Source: CAZFCK01 sp964517355
Lineage (GTDB): Bacteria > Desulfobacterota > Desulfovibrionia > Desulfovibrionales > Desulfovibrionaceae
Direction: 5' to 3'
DNA: 8,306 nucleotides
Assembly: GCA_964517355.1 (NCBI GenBank)
Contig: CAZFCK010000214.1
Span: 1 to 8,306, forward strand
Below, piece by piece: positions 1 through 6,354 of the stretch; the first letter of the stretch is position 1; each line of letters opens with the position of its first letter. The notes beneath the pieces are model-generated. The model saw only the letters and a list, made by a program, of their open reading frames with translations. It did not search any database and was not told where the DNA came from. Position numbers and translations under genes: made by a program.

Positions 1-14
1 CAGGGAAATGCATA

Positions 15-51
15 AGAGCATCTAGCGCTTTTCAAGCGTGAGATGCTCTAG
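15..51. repeat. Palindromic dispersed repeat, near-complete copy
   Basis: The arms at 15-23 and 41-49 (AGAGCATCT / AGATGCTCT) pair perfectly. After one A-G mismatch (24/40) the stem continues through 25-30 / 34-39 with one G-T wobble, closing on a 3-nt loop at 31-33. This gives a 35-nt hairpin. Bases 22-51 read on the minus strand match 8226-8255 at 28 of 30 positions, so it belongs to a dispersed family and is not a one-off hairpin. It lies beyond the end of the GH65 gene, where it could cap or stabilise that mRNA. No T-run follows on either strand, so it is not a typical intrinsic terminator. The family name is unknown to me. Confidence 0.75.
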
Positions 52-79
52 AAACGGGAAACGGTATAAAACGGAAAGT

Positions 80-117
80 CGAGGGGCAAAACCTCCTCAT
101 AGCAATTTCCCCCCTCG
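80..117 (-). terminator. Possible weak terminator of the GH65 fusion gene
   Basis: On the minus strand, 27 nt past the stop codon at 144, a 7-bp GC-rich stem (117-111 paired with 86-80, CGAGGGG/CCCCTCG) encloses a 24-nt loop. The trailing sequence is only moderately T-rich (ACTTTCCGTTTT). The position fits the end of the disaccharide-metabolism transcript, but the long loop and broken T-tract make this a weak call. The palindrome at 15-51 could share the 3'-end role. Confidence 0.3.
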
Positions 118-143
118 GGATGTCACAAGATTTCGCGCAGGTG

Positions 144-3100
144 TCACATGCGGCGTTCAGGGCGCAATCGCTTTTTTTTACGCGCCTGAACCGACGCGAA
201 CCGGCCGGGTTCGAGAACGATCTTTTGCCCGAGCACGTGAATGCTGACGGGCTTGCCGTTTTTACCGTTTGATTTCACACGTACGCCATCATGAGTGAGC
301 ACGACGTCGTACTTGATGTTGCGGTATTGAAAAGACAGGGTCAACTCATTCCAATGCTCAGGTAATTGCGGTTCAATGACCGGTTCGATACCGTTGAGGC
401 CGATCCCGGCGAAGTAGCGGTAGACCACGTCGAGAGTTCCGGCCATGACGCCCGTGTGAACGCCTTCTATGGTGGTTCCGCCCTGAGTATCGTGGACATC
501 GCTTTGCAGGGCTTCCATAAACCACGTCCAGACGCTGTTTCCGGGAAGATAGCTTGCAATGACGGCATGCACCACCTTGCTCAGTGTGGAGCCGTGGGAG
601 GTGCGTTGTTCATAGTATTCATAGTTTCTTTGCAGCAGATCCGAGGCGTCCCGCACATCATGGCCCAACTGCCGGAGAATGCGCAGCACTTCCGCGGGCG
701 AGAGCACATAGAACATCATCAGCACGTCGGCTTGTTTGGCGACCTTGTAGTTGTCCGGCGAATCACCTTCCGCCTTGAGGATGCGGTCCATGCGGTTGAT
801 GCTGTAATAGCGTTTGCGGTAATGCTCCCAATCAAGTTCCTTGAGCTCAAAATATCCTGCGAACTGGCTGATGATGCCGTCCGGCGCGATGATGACGTTT
901 ATTTTGCGTGTCATGTCGCGCCATTTTTCGGTTTCCTGCTCATTGCACCCCAGCTTGTCGAAAAGCGATTGCCTTACGTTTTTGGGGAGTGAACGCATAA
1001 GTTCGAGGGTCCGCTCCAGGAGCCAGACGACCATGATATTGGTGTAGGCGTTGTCTGTAAGGCCGGGGGCGTCGCTACCCGGCAGTTTTTCATGAAACTC
1101 GTCCGGGCCCATGACGCCGGAGATATGGTATTTGTCCGTTGTTTCGTCGTAGATGGCGATACTGGCCCAGAAGCGGGCGATCTCGAGCATGATCTCGGCG
1201 CCGTATTCACGCAGGAATTTATGGTCGCGGGTGTATTGCACGTGCCGCCAGACATTGTAAAACACGGCGATGGAAACGTGGCGCTGATTCCGGCTCAGAT
1301 CCGGCCCCCAGGAGTCGCTTTCCGGATTGTAGTGCACTTCCTGGGTTTCTTCGCCGCCGTCGTCCGCGGTTTGCCAGGGAAACATGGCGCCCTGGTAGCC
1401 GTTGTCTCTGGCGTACCGTCTGGCTGCGTTGAGTCTGCGGTAGCGATACATGAGCAGTGCGCGCGCCACCTCGCTGTAGTGCAGCTCGAAAAAAGGCATG
1501 ATGTAGAGTTCGTCCCAGAAGATATGCCCGCGGTAGGCTTCGCCGTGCAGCCCCCGGGCGGGCATGCCGGCGTCTATGTGCACATTGTGGATCGAGGCCG
1601 TGACGATAAGATGGTAGCAATGCAGGCGCAGTGCTTTTTGCGCGAAGCGGTCGCCGGAGACGCGGATGTCAATCTGGTTCCATATTTTTTCCCAGGCGCG
1701 GGTGTGGGGCGTGTAGACGCCGTGGTAGCTCTTGACCCTGTCCAGGGCGTGCTGGGCCTCGGCCTTTGGATCTGAGACGCCGCAGTCCAGGGATGTGAAC
1801 ACGCTGACCAGTTTGTCCACGGAATAGGTTTTGTTTTCCAGGGCCATGAAGGTCATTTCTTCGCCGATTTTCCAGGAATCCTGAAAAATGATTTTTTCCG
1901 CGGGCATAGTGTGCCCGTTTTCCAACAGGCCGCATTTGGAGCACATGACGATCTGGTATTTCGAGACGTTGGTCTCCATGTGCAGATACACCCCGCGTTC
2001 CGCTCCCTTGTTGGGGCTTATGGCCGGGCCCGCCGCGATGCCTGAAAGATGCTTGGAGGTCAGCTGACGATACCGCGCGACGCCGTCATTGATGATGTTG
2101 CCGTCCAACCCCACGCGCACCGTCATGAATTCGCTGTAGTTGCATGGCGTGATGTCGTATTGGATGGCGCAGATATGCGCATCCGCCATACTGGTCAGAT
2201 GCTTTGAATGGACCCGGGTGATGCGTCCGAGGTTGTCTTTGCAGATGATGGACCATTCCATGACTGCCGTACGCATATTCAGCGTCTGGCTGTAATGCAG
2301 CATCTCCATTTGCAACGGGCTGACGAATTCACCTTTGCCCACACGGAATTCAATCGGCAGCCAGTTGGGGCAATTCACGAAATCGTTGTTGTGGATATCG
2401 CGGCCATGCAGATTTGTGACGGCTTTGTTGAAAACGCCGGCAATGTACGTTCCGGGATAGAAGTTGTAGGAAGCCGATTCCCCCTGGAAGCAGCCGCGTG
2501 TGCCCAGATAGCCGTTGCCGACGGTACACAGGGTTTCGCGCAGTTTTTCCTCACCAGGATCAAAGCCTGAATAGCTCAGGTTCCAGCCGTCTTTCTCGAT
2601 GCCTTGGGAAAACCAGCGGTCCAGGTCACTCTGATCAATTTCGGAAAGATCCGTTATGACCAGATCAGCGCCGAAACGCCGCAGCAGCGCTCCCTCCACT
2701 TCGCGGGCAATACCCAGGACCAGCCCGAAATTGCCGTTTTTTCCGGCCTGCACGCCGGAAATGGCGTCTTCCACCACTATGCACTCCCCGGAGCGTAGAC
2801 CGAGGCGCTTGGCGGCGGTGATGAATATATCGGGGTCGGGTTTCCCTCTGAGGTTGAGTTCGGCTGAGAGATTGCCGTCCACTCGCGCTTCGAAATAGTG
2901 TTCCAGTCTGGCGAGTTCGAGCACAAGCTGACAGTTTTTACTGGACGAGGCCACAGCAACGCGCACCCCGCGCGCCTTAAGCTCCTTGATGAACTCCACG
3001 GAACTGGAATAGACGTCCGGGCCTTCTTTACGCAATATTTCCTGGAACAGCAGGTTTTTCTTGTTGCCCAGGCCGCAGATGGTCAACATGTCGGGAGTGT

Positions 3101-3359
3101 CTTCGGGGGTGCCGAAAGGCAGTTCGTAACCGCGTGACTGTAAAAAGCTTTTCACTCCCTGATAGCGAGGTTTGCCATCGACGTAAGTGAGGTAATCGTC
3201 TTTGCGGTCGAAGGGCAGATACGTCTTGTTTTCTTTTTCTGCGGCTTTTTTGAGGAATTCGTTGAACATGCACTCCCAGGACAAAGCATGAACTCGTGCT
3301 GTGTCCGTGAGCACCCCATCCAGGTCGAAAATCGCGCCTTTGAAATCCGGTTCACGCAT
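144..3359 (-). CDS. Fused beta-phosphoglucomutase / GH65 disaccharide phosphorylase
   Basis: This 1071-aa protein has two enzymes in one chain. Residues about 5-245 form a HAD domain of beta-phosphoglucomutase type: FDLDGV with D12 and D14 as nucleophile and acid/base, the SSS motif at 138-140, K173 in GKPDP, and E197-D198 in VVEDAISG. Residues about 255-1060 form a glycoside hydrolase family 65 phosphorylase. Visible motifs are FWDEL (614-618), GPDEFHE with the predicted general acid E754, KQADV (875-879), and the SHGSTLS phosphate-binding loop (921-927). Family knowledge: GH65 enzymes phosphorolyse alpha-glucosides with inversion, giving beta-glucose-1-phosphate, which the mutase converts to glucose-6-phosphate. 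Substrate (trehalose, maltose, kojibiose or trehalose-6-phosphate) cannot be read reliably from sequence. There is no signal peptide, so it is likely cytoplasmic. HAD-GH65 fusions occur in mycobacteria too (Rv2006/OtsB1 type). The ATG at 3359 has a weak GGGGA 8 nt upstream. All key residues appear intact. Confidence 0.9.
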   Translation of the reverse strand: MREPDFKGAIFDLDGVLTDTARVHALSWECMFNEFLKKAAEKENKTYLPFDRKDDYLTYVDGKPRYQGVKSFLQSRGYELPFGTPEDTPDMLTICGLGNKKNLLFQEILRKEGPDVYSSSVEFIKELKARGVRVAVASSSKNCQLVLELARLEHYFEARVDGNLSAELNLRGKPDPDIFITAAKRLGLRSGECIVVEDAISGVQAGKNGNFGLVLGIAREVEGALLRRFGADLVITDLSEIDQSDLDRWFSQGIEKDGWNLSYSGFDPGEEKLRETLCTVGNGYLGTRGCFQGESASYNFYPGTYIAGVFNKAVTNLHGRDIHNNDFVNCPNWLPIEFRVGKGEFVSPLQMEMLHYSQTLNMRTAVMEWSIICKDNLGRITRVHSKHLTSMADAHICAIQYDITPCNYSEFMTVRVGLDGNIINDGVARYRQLTSKHLSGIAAGPAISPNKGAERGVYLHMETNVSKYQIVMCSKCGLLENGHTMPAEKIIFQDSWKIGEEMTFMALENKTYSVDKLVSVFTSLDCGVSDPKAEAQHALDRVKSYHGVYTPHTRAWEKIWNQIDIRVSGDRFAQKALRLHCYHLIVTASIHNVHIDAGMPARGLHGEAYRGHIFWDELYIMPFFELHYSEVARALLMYRYRRLNAARRYARDNGYQGAMFPWQTADDGGEETQEVHYNPESDSWGPDLSRNQRHVSIAVFYNVWRHVQYTRDHKFLREYGAEIMLEIARFWASIAIYDETTDKYHISGVMGPDEFHEKLPGSDAPGLTDNAYTNIMVVWLLERTLELMRSLPKNVRQSLFDKLGCNEQETEKWRDMTRKINVIIAPDGIISQFAGYFELKELDWEHYRKRYYSINRMDRILKAEGDSPDNYKVAKQADVLMMFYVLSPAEVLRILRQLGHDVRDASDLLQRNYEYYEQRTSHGSTLSKVVHAVIASYLPGNSVWTWFMEALQSDVHDTQGGTTIEGVHTGVMAGTLDVVYRYFAGIGLNGIEPVIEPQLPEHWNELTLSFQYRNIKYDVVLTHDGVRVKSNGKNGKPVSIHVLGQKIVLEPGRFASVQARKKKRLRPERRM

Positions 3360-3773
3360 GTGGAAAATCCCCGTTGCATACGGATGAAAAGCGTTTTCTG
3401 CATGAAGCGGACGCGGCGGGAAGGCGTAGATTCCACGAATCCGCGCAGAGCGGCGTTTCAGTTGTGTATGCGAGGTTTGGCTATTGCGGTTCTGTCTTCT
3501 CTCCTGTCAATATATAGTAATCTGTAATGTAGTCGTTTTATGCCGTTTCGGATATGATGGCAGGCGTTACCCCTTTGGAGCGCTCCCTGCCGTGGCCCGT
3601 TGAGCGTCCCCGGCCGCAACCATCCCTTGGCGGGCTTCGATGTCAGGTAGATGATTCCATAATGATAGTACAACATTTTGCGTCGGTTGTCTTGTCGTTC
3701 CTGCCCTCACTTTAGAATAGGTGCGGTTTATGAGAGAAAGCATGTATTGAAGTTTTCATTCAGGCCATCCGGA
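3360..3773 (-). other. 414-nt spacer between the phosphatase and the GH65 fusion
   Basis: No convincing gene is seen. A 72-codon minus-strand frame at 3458-3676 lacks a clear ribosome-binding site and recognisable composition. The spacer contains a GC-rich double inverted repeat at 3559-3591 and an AT-rich patch around 3510-3540 that could hold a promoter for the fusion gene, but no -35/-10 pair with good spacing stands out. I could not match it to a known riboswitch. Whether the two flanking genes share a transcript is undecided; no T-tailed hairpin closes the phosphatase gene. Confidence 0.5.
3559..3591. repeat. Nested inverted repeat in the leader of the GH65 gene
   Basis: A 6-bp outer stem (GGCAGG at 3559-3564 with CCTGCC at 3586-3591) encloses a perfect 10-bp palindrome, GGAGCGCTCC, at 3577-3586. 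The two share base 3586, so they are mutually exclusive foldings at that point. It lies about 200 nt upstream of the fusion gene start. It could be an operator half-site pair or an RNA element; the sequence alone does not decide this, and chance is possible. Confidence 0.4.
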
Positions 3774-4982
3774 CTATACCATGCCCAAAACCGTTACAAG
3801 TATGTCCGGTTCCGGGACGATCAACGTATCAGGACATAGTGCCGCAACTTTTTGCTTCAGCTCCGGTTTGCGGGTAACAAAGACGGCAAAGGTCTCGTTG
3901 CTGTATTCCTGCGCCACGCGGAGCATGGGCAGGTCGGAATTCGTGTCTCCACAGACCAGATGCGCCCCTTGCGCCAGGTTGAGCGAAAGTGTCTCGTCCA
4001 GATAGGCCACCCCGTCGCCTTTATCGAAATCCTTGAGCCCCTCCTGGTGGTGCTCGATGGTCAGGATGATTTCAATATCAAGACCGGTGTCTTCCATACG
4101 CAGAAAATGCCCGTGAGGGTCCGCCGTGAGCATCAGCGCCTTGACCCTCTCCAGAAAAGACAGGGATTCGTCCTCAGGAACGGAGCCGCCGATATCCTGG
4201 CGGGCCACGGTTGTCTGGCCAAATTTATGTTGCAATCCCGAACCGATGAGGCTGAACTTCTCATAAGCCGGGTTTTTGAGCAGCGCGCCAAGCTCGATGT
4301 TCAGAGTCTGCAGCACCTTTTGTTTGTCTTCGGGAATGGCTTTGACACGCCTGCGGCCGGTGAGATCCAGACACTCGCGCCCCTTGGATGCCGCGTAGAC
4401 AAAGGTGCGCGGCGGCGTCACGCTGACTTCCACAATGCCGCCATCCAAAAGCGGTGCGGATGTCAGCAAGATGGGGTTGGTAACGTGTCTGCGCGCAAAG
4501 CGCGTCAGGAATACGGCGTTGTAAACGCTTTGTATGGAGGAACGGTACCGGCCGCAATAGTTGTTTGTCGTTCCGTCGCGGTCCGAGATGAAACAGTTGA
4601 AGGCGATATCTTTGAGAAAAGTCAGACCGCGACGCACGTGCGCGTCGAAATCCTCATGGCGTTGACGCAGGTCGTTCAAAAGGGCTTTTTCTCCCTGCTC
4701 CAGATAGAGGATATCCTTTTTCAGCTCTTCGACCTCATAGCCCAAATCGAGCCGCATTTCTCTCGTTTCGTCCAGGCGCAAAACACGCCCGCCTTCTCGT
4801 TCCGGAATGGCCAGCAAGGCGCGGAGCGTTCCCTGTAGCGTGGCGAGGTCTTTTGAATCGGGGGGGTGGCGGTCGAGCACCGCTTCCACAAGCCGCCTGC
4901 GGGCAGGGGTGGTGGCGGCCATGAGCGCATAAAAATCCTTGAGTGATCGAGGCGGTTGTATCTCGGTTTCAGTATCAGGCAT
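3774..4982 (-). CDS. HAD-superfamily sugar-phosphate phosphatase (trehalose-6-phosphate phosphatase-like)
   Basis: The 402-aa product carries a complete HAD active site: SDRDGTT with D134 and D136 (motif I), LLTSAP with T174/S175 (motif II), K321 in FDKGDGV (motif III) and GDTNSD with D346 and D350 (motif IV). The layout, with motif II soon after motif I and a large cap before the final motif, fits the HAD-IIB group that includes sucrose-, trehalose- and mannosyl-3-phosphoglycerate phosphatases. About 130 residues precede motif I, including a charged, probably coiled-coil helix at about 83-112. That extension is longer than in a minimal phosphatase. Its position upstream of a GH65 phosphorylase-mutase fusion supports a disaccharide-phosphate substrate, by inference only. 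The start at 4982 was chosen because AAGGAG lies 8 nt upstream. The frame is open to an ATG at 5168 (464 aa), which has no ribosome-binding site. Probably cytoplasmic. Confidence 0.8.
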   Translation of the reverse strand: MPDTETEIQPPRSLKDFYALMAATTPARRRLVEAVLDRHPPDSKDLATLQGTLRALLAIPEREGGRVLRLDETREMRLDLGYEVEELKKDILYLEQGEKALLNDLRQRHEDFDAHVRRGLTFLKDIAFNCFISDRDGTTNNYCGRYRSSIQSVYNAVFLTRFARRHVTNPILLTSAPLLDGGIVEVSVTPPRTFVYAASKGRECLDLTGRRRVKAIPEDKQKVLQTLNIELGALLKNPAYEKFSLIGSGLQHKFGQTTVARQDIGGSVPEDESLSFLERVKALMLTADPHGHFLRMEDTGLDIEIILTIEHHQEGLKDFDKGDGVAYLDETLSLNLAQGAHLVCGDTNSDLPMLRVAQEYSNETFAVFVTRKPELKQKVAALCPDTLIVPEPDILVTVLGMV

Positions 4983-5187
4983 CGCTCTTTCTCCTTGCAT
5001 GGGGTGCATGGGCTTGGAGCCGTGAATGAGAAGTATGCCGTTCCGCACCGATATGCCAAGGCTGCGCAGCTCATACGTTTGCCCTTGAGATGCGTTACGG
5101 AGTCCCTCTTTTTCAGTCATAGTGCTGCGAGTACAAACTGTTAGCCGATTAATGGCTCCCAGTGTCATGTATCACGCCTATAATATT
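4983..5187 (-). other. Long untranslated leader, or N-terminal extension, of the phosphatase
   Basis: The phosphatase frame continues open for 62 codons upstream of the preferred start, with ATG codons at 5168 and 5120 and others close to 4982. If the promoter at 5188-5216 is used, the transcript would start near 5181 and carry a leader of about 200 nt. The 62 residues show no domain, signal peptide or membrane segment. I favour an untranslated leader, but cannot exclude an extension. Confidence 0.4.
4991..4996 (-). promoter_or_regulatory. Ribosome-binding site deciding the phosphatase start
   Basis: On the minus strand AAGGAG stands 8 nt before the ATG at 4982. The in-frame alternatives at 5168 and 5120 have nothing comparable, so this site favours the 402-residue form. 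Confidence 0.65.
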
Positions 5188-5216
5188 ATGCTAAGGAGGC
5201 AATGGCCGCTGGTCAA
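5188..5216 (-). promoter_or_regulatory. Putative sigma-70 promoter for the phosphatase
   Basis: On the minus strand TTGACC (5216-5211) is followed, after a 17-nt spacer, by TAGCAT (5193-5188). These match the TTGACA/TATAAT consensus at 5 of 6 and 4 of 6 positions. An AT-rich near-palindrome (ATAATATTAT) lies at the expected transcription start. Transcription from here would leave almost no room for a ribosome-binding site before the ATG at 5168, which is another reason to prefer the start at 4982. Confidence 0.4.
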
Positions 5217-5386
5217 GAAGAATAAGGCACGTTGCCGATGACGCAGGCCCCGGACAAGGCTGCGACGCATCCTTGGTTCCAAAAGGCGGGGGGCGGTATC
5301 CACGGCATCTATCAAAGGAAAAACTATTTCGAAGACGATCTCCCTGAGTTATTTTCATGGCATTATAAAATTTTGGCAGGAAAATG

Positions 5387-5413
5387 TTGACAGCAATACT
5401 TGAGGGGTATAAA
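5387..5413 (+). promoter_or_regulatory. Promoter of the initiator tRNA gene
   Basis: A perfect TTGACA at 5387-5392 is followed by TATAAA at 5408-5413 with a 15-nt spacer. This is slightly short, but the -10 can be shifted by one or two bases. It ends 17 nt before the tRNA, which is the right place for a short-leader tRNA transcript. Confidence 0.65.
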
Positions 5414-5430
5414 AGCATTCTTTCAATTGA

Positions 5431-5507
<77 letters not shown>

Positions 5508-5517
5508 AGAAATCAAG

Positions 5518-5550
5518 GGCTTACAGTACATGCGACTGTAGGCCTTTTTT
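5518..5550 (+). terminator. Intrinsic terminator of the tRNA gene
   Basis: A 10-bp stem pairs GGCTTACAGT (5518-5527) with ACTGTAGGCC (5535-5544), including one G-T wobble. It closes a 7-nt loop and runs straight into six T residues (5545-5550). It begins 10 nt after the tRNA CCA end. Confidence 0.9.
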
Positions 5551-5572
5551 CTTTTGCTACCCTTTTGCTACC
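5551..5572. repeat. Perfect tandem duplication of an 11-bp unit
   Basis: CTTTTGCTACC occurs twice without a gap at 5551-5561 and 5562-5572, immediately after the tRNA terminator. The GCTACC core equals the last bases of the tRNA (GCTACCA at 5501-5507). Three copies of GCTACC within 75 bp of a tRNA 3' end is what a past recombination at a tRNA attachment site might leave. No integrase gene is visible nearby, so this is only a suggestion. Confidence 0.6.
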
Positions 5573-5694
5573 CTCTTCCCTTTAGGGGGAGCAAAATCGG
5601 TTCTCCACCGAAAACAGGGGCCCCCCTCCGGAAGCGCATTAATTTCGACAAAGTTTATCGTTTGATCATCCGCAGCAAGGAGCCCGGTTTGTTT
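5573..5694. other. Intergenic region after the tRNA, no gene seen
   Basis: It holds only small possible hairpins, for example 5575-5580 with 5586-5591 (CTTCCC/GGGGAG) and CGGT/ACCG near 5600, with no T-run. No reading frame with a ribosome-binding site is apparent. Confidence 0.5.
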
Positions 5695-5722
5695 TTGAGC
5701 ATGTCGCGCGAATAATTATATT
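5695..5722 (+). promoter_or_regulatory. Putative promoter of the 78-aa gene
   Basis: TTGAGC at 5695-5700 and TATATT at 5717-5722 are separated by 16 nt. They match the sigma-70 consensus at 4 of 6 and 5 of 6 positions. The pair sits 23 nt upstream of the start codon at 5746, leaving room for the AGGAG ribosome-binding site at about 5735-5739. Confidence 0.45.
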
Positions 5723-5745
5723 GAGAGAAAAGACAGGAGACGGCC

Positions 5746-5982
5746 ATGGAAACGGTATTCGATCATGATCCGACAAATGAAGAGTTATACTCCTTGTTCG
5801 GCGTGTCCGACGAAGAAGTCAGGAGGTTGGTCGATACGTCCAGCCAAGTCATGCAGTGGTCGTTAATCGCACGACTTTATGCGCTGCGAGGCGAAGAGGA
5901 GCTGGTTGACGCCTATGTGGACAAGATTGACGACCCTGTATTTAAGTTCAATACCCTACAGGTGATGGCGGACTTGGCCTAG
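5746..5982 (+). CDS. Small acidic protein of unknown function (78 aa)
   Basis: The start ATG is preceded by CAGGAG at suitable spacing and by a plausible promoter at 5695-5722, so this looks like a real small gene. The protein is strongly acidic (17 Asp/Glu against 6 Lys/Arg) and predicted mostly helical. It has no cysteine, no signal peptide and no membrane segment. Residues about 10-30 (NEELYSLFGVSDEEVRRLVD) suggest a helix-loop-helix, but no family is recognised. An acidic small protein could be a protein-protein interaction partner or a DNA mimic; that is speculation. It lies 18 nt before a small membrane-protein frame and about 370 nt before the CRISPR adaptation operon on the same strand. 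Confidence 0.6.
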   Translation: METVFDHDPTNEELYSLFGVSDEEVRRLVDTSSQVMQWSLIARLYALRGEEELVDAYVDKIDDPVFKFNTLQVMADLA

Positions 5983-6000
5983 GTCTATTGCCCTTTCAAC

Positions 6001-6198
6001 ATGGCTTCCACGTCGGCGTTGTTCAAGTTTTTCAAAATGTTGAGCAGCGCCGCTTTTTTTTGCGGGTTTTCGCTTTTGTTCACCGTCTATGACTTGAGAA
6101 ATGTTTCCATTGTGGCGGTATGTTCATCTTTTGTCATTATAGCTTCCACGATCGCCTTCGACATGCTGTTGGGGCGGAAAACAAAGGAATCGACATGA
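6001..6198 (+). CDS. Small two-segment membrane protein, unknown function (65 aa)
   Basis: The frame encodes two hydrophobic segments at about residues 11-30 and 35-57, joined by a short DLRN turn and ending in a charged tail (GRKTKEST). This is an inner-membrane hairpin layout, with the basic tail suggesting both ends in the cytoplasm. It starts 18 nt after the 78-aa gene. No ribosome-binding site is visible before the ATG, so it would depend on coupling to the upstream gene, or the real start may differ; the frame is closed upstream by the TAG at 5980. The hydrophobic pattern in a single frame argues for coding, while the weak start and lack of a known family keep confidence low. Confidence 0.45.
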   Translation: MASTSALFKFFKMLSSAAFFCGFSLLFTVYDLRNVSIVAVCSSFVIIASTIAFDMLLGRKTKEST

Positions 6199-6284
6199 AG
6201 GACAAGAGCTGCGCACATCGCGTCCATCAAGTGCCCCCCCCCTCATGTCGCATGTGCAAGGGGAGGGCGATGGCTGCTGCATGA
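6195..6284 (+). CDS. Possible 29-aa leader-type peptide
   Basis: An ATG at 6195 overlaps the stop of the 65-aa gene (ATGA) and has AAAGGA 8 nt upstream, a better start signal than its upstream neighbour has. The peptide contains three cysteines (residues 6, 18 and 21), a run of three prolines made by the C9 tract, and a CRMC motif. The frame crosses a GC-rich hairpin at 6233-6268. It may be a translationally coupled small protein or a chance frame. Confidence 0.2.
   Translation: MKDKSCAHRVHQVPPPSCRMCKGRAMAAA
6233..6268 (+). repeat. GC-rich hairpin with a nine-C tract
   Basis: GCCC (6233-6236) pairs with GGGC (6265-6268). After one C-A mismatch, CCCC (6238-6241) pairs with GGGG (6260-6263), leaving an 18-nt loop that contains a CATG/CATG inner pairing. 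No T-run follows, so it is not a standard terminator. It separates the small-gene cluster from the CRISPR adaptation operon. The nine-C run at 6234-6242 is prone to slippage and should be checked for read accuracy. Confidence 0.4.
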
Positions 6285-6354
6285 CATCGTTGTGTCTGGC
6301 AGGTGCGGCGCGTGTCGCGGTGCCGTGTGTACCGCTCAGCGGGAGAGGTGAGAC

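Noticed and set aside
1092..1775. Plus-strand frame of 227 codons opposite the GH65 domain
   Set aside because: It is a shadow of the GC-rich coding strand; the minus-strand frame carries the conserved GH65 motifs.
3458..3676. 72-codon minus-strand frame in the spacer before the GH65 gene
   Set aside because: No ribosome-binding site and no protein-like pattern; it also reads through the inverted repeat at 3559-3591.
3852..4838. Long plus-strand frame opposite the phosphatase
   Set aside because: It is antisense to a gene with a complete set of HAD motifs, and its own translation shows no recognisable domain.
5193..5224. AAGGAGG followed closely by ATG and seven codons on the plus strand
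   Set aside because: The spacing of two bases is too short for a ribosome-binding site, the peptide is only seven residues, and it overlaps the putative minus-strand promoter.
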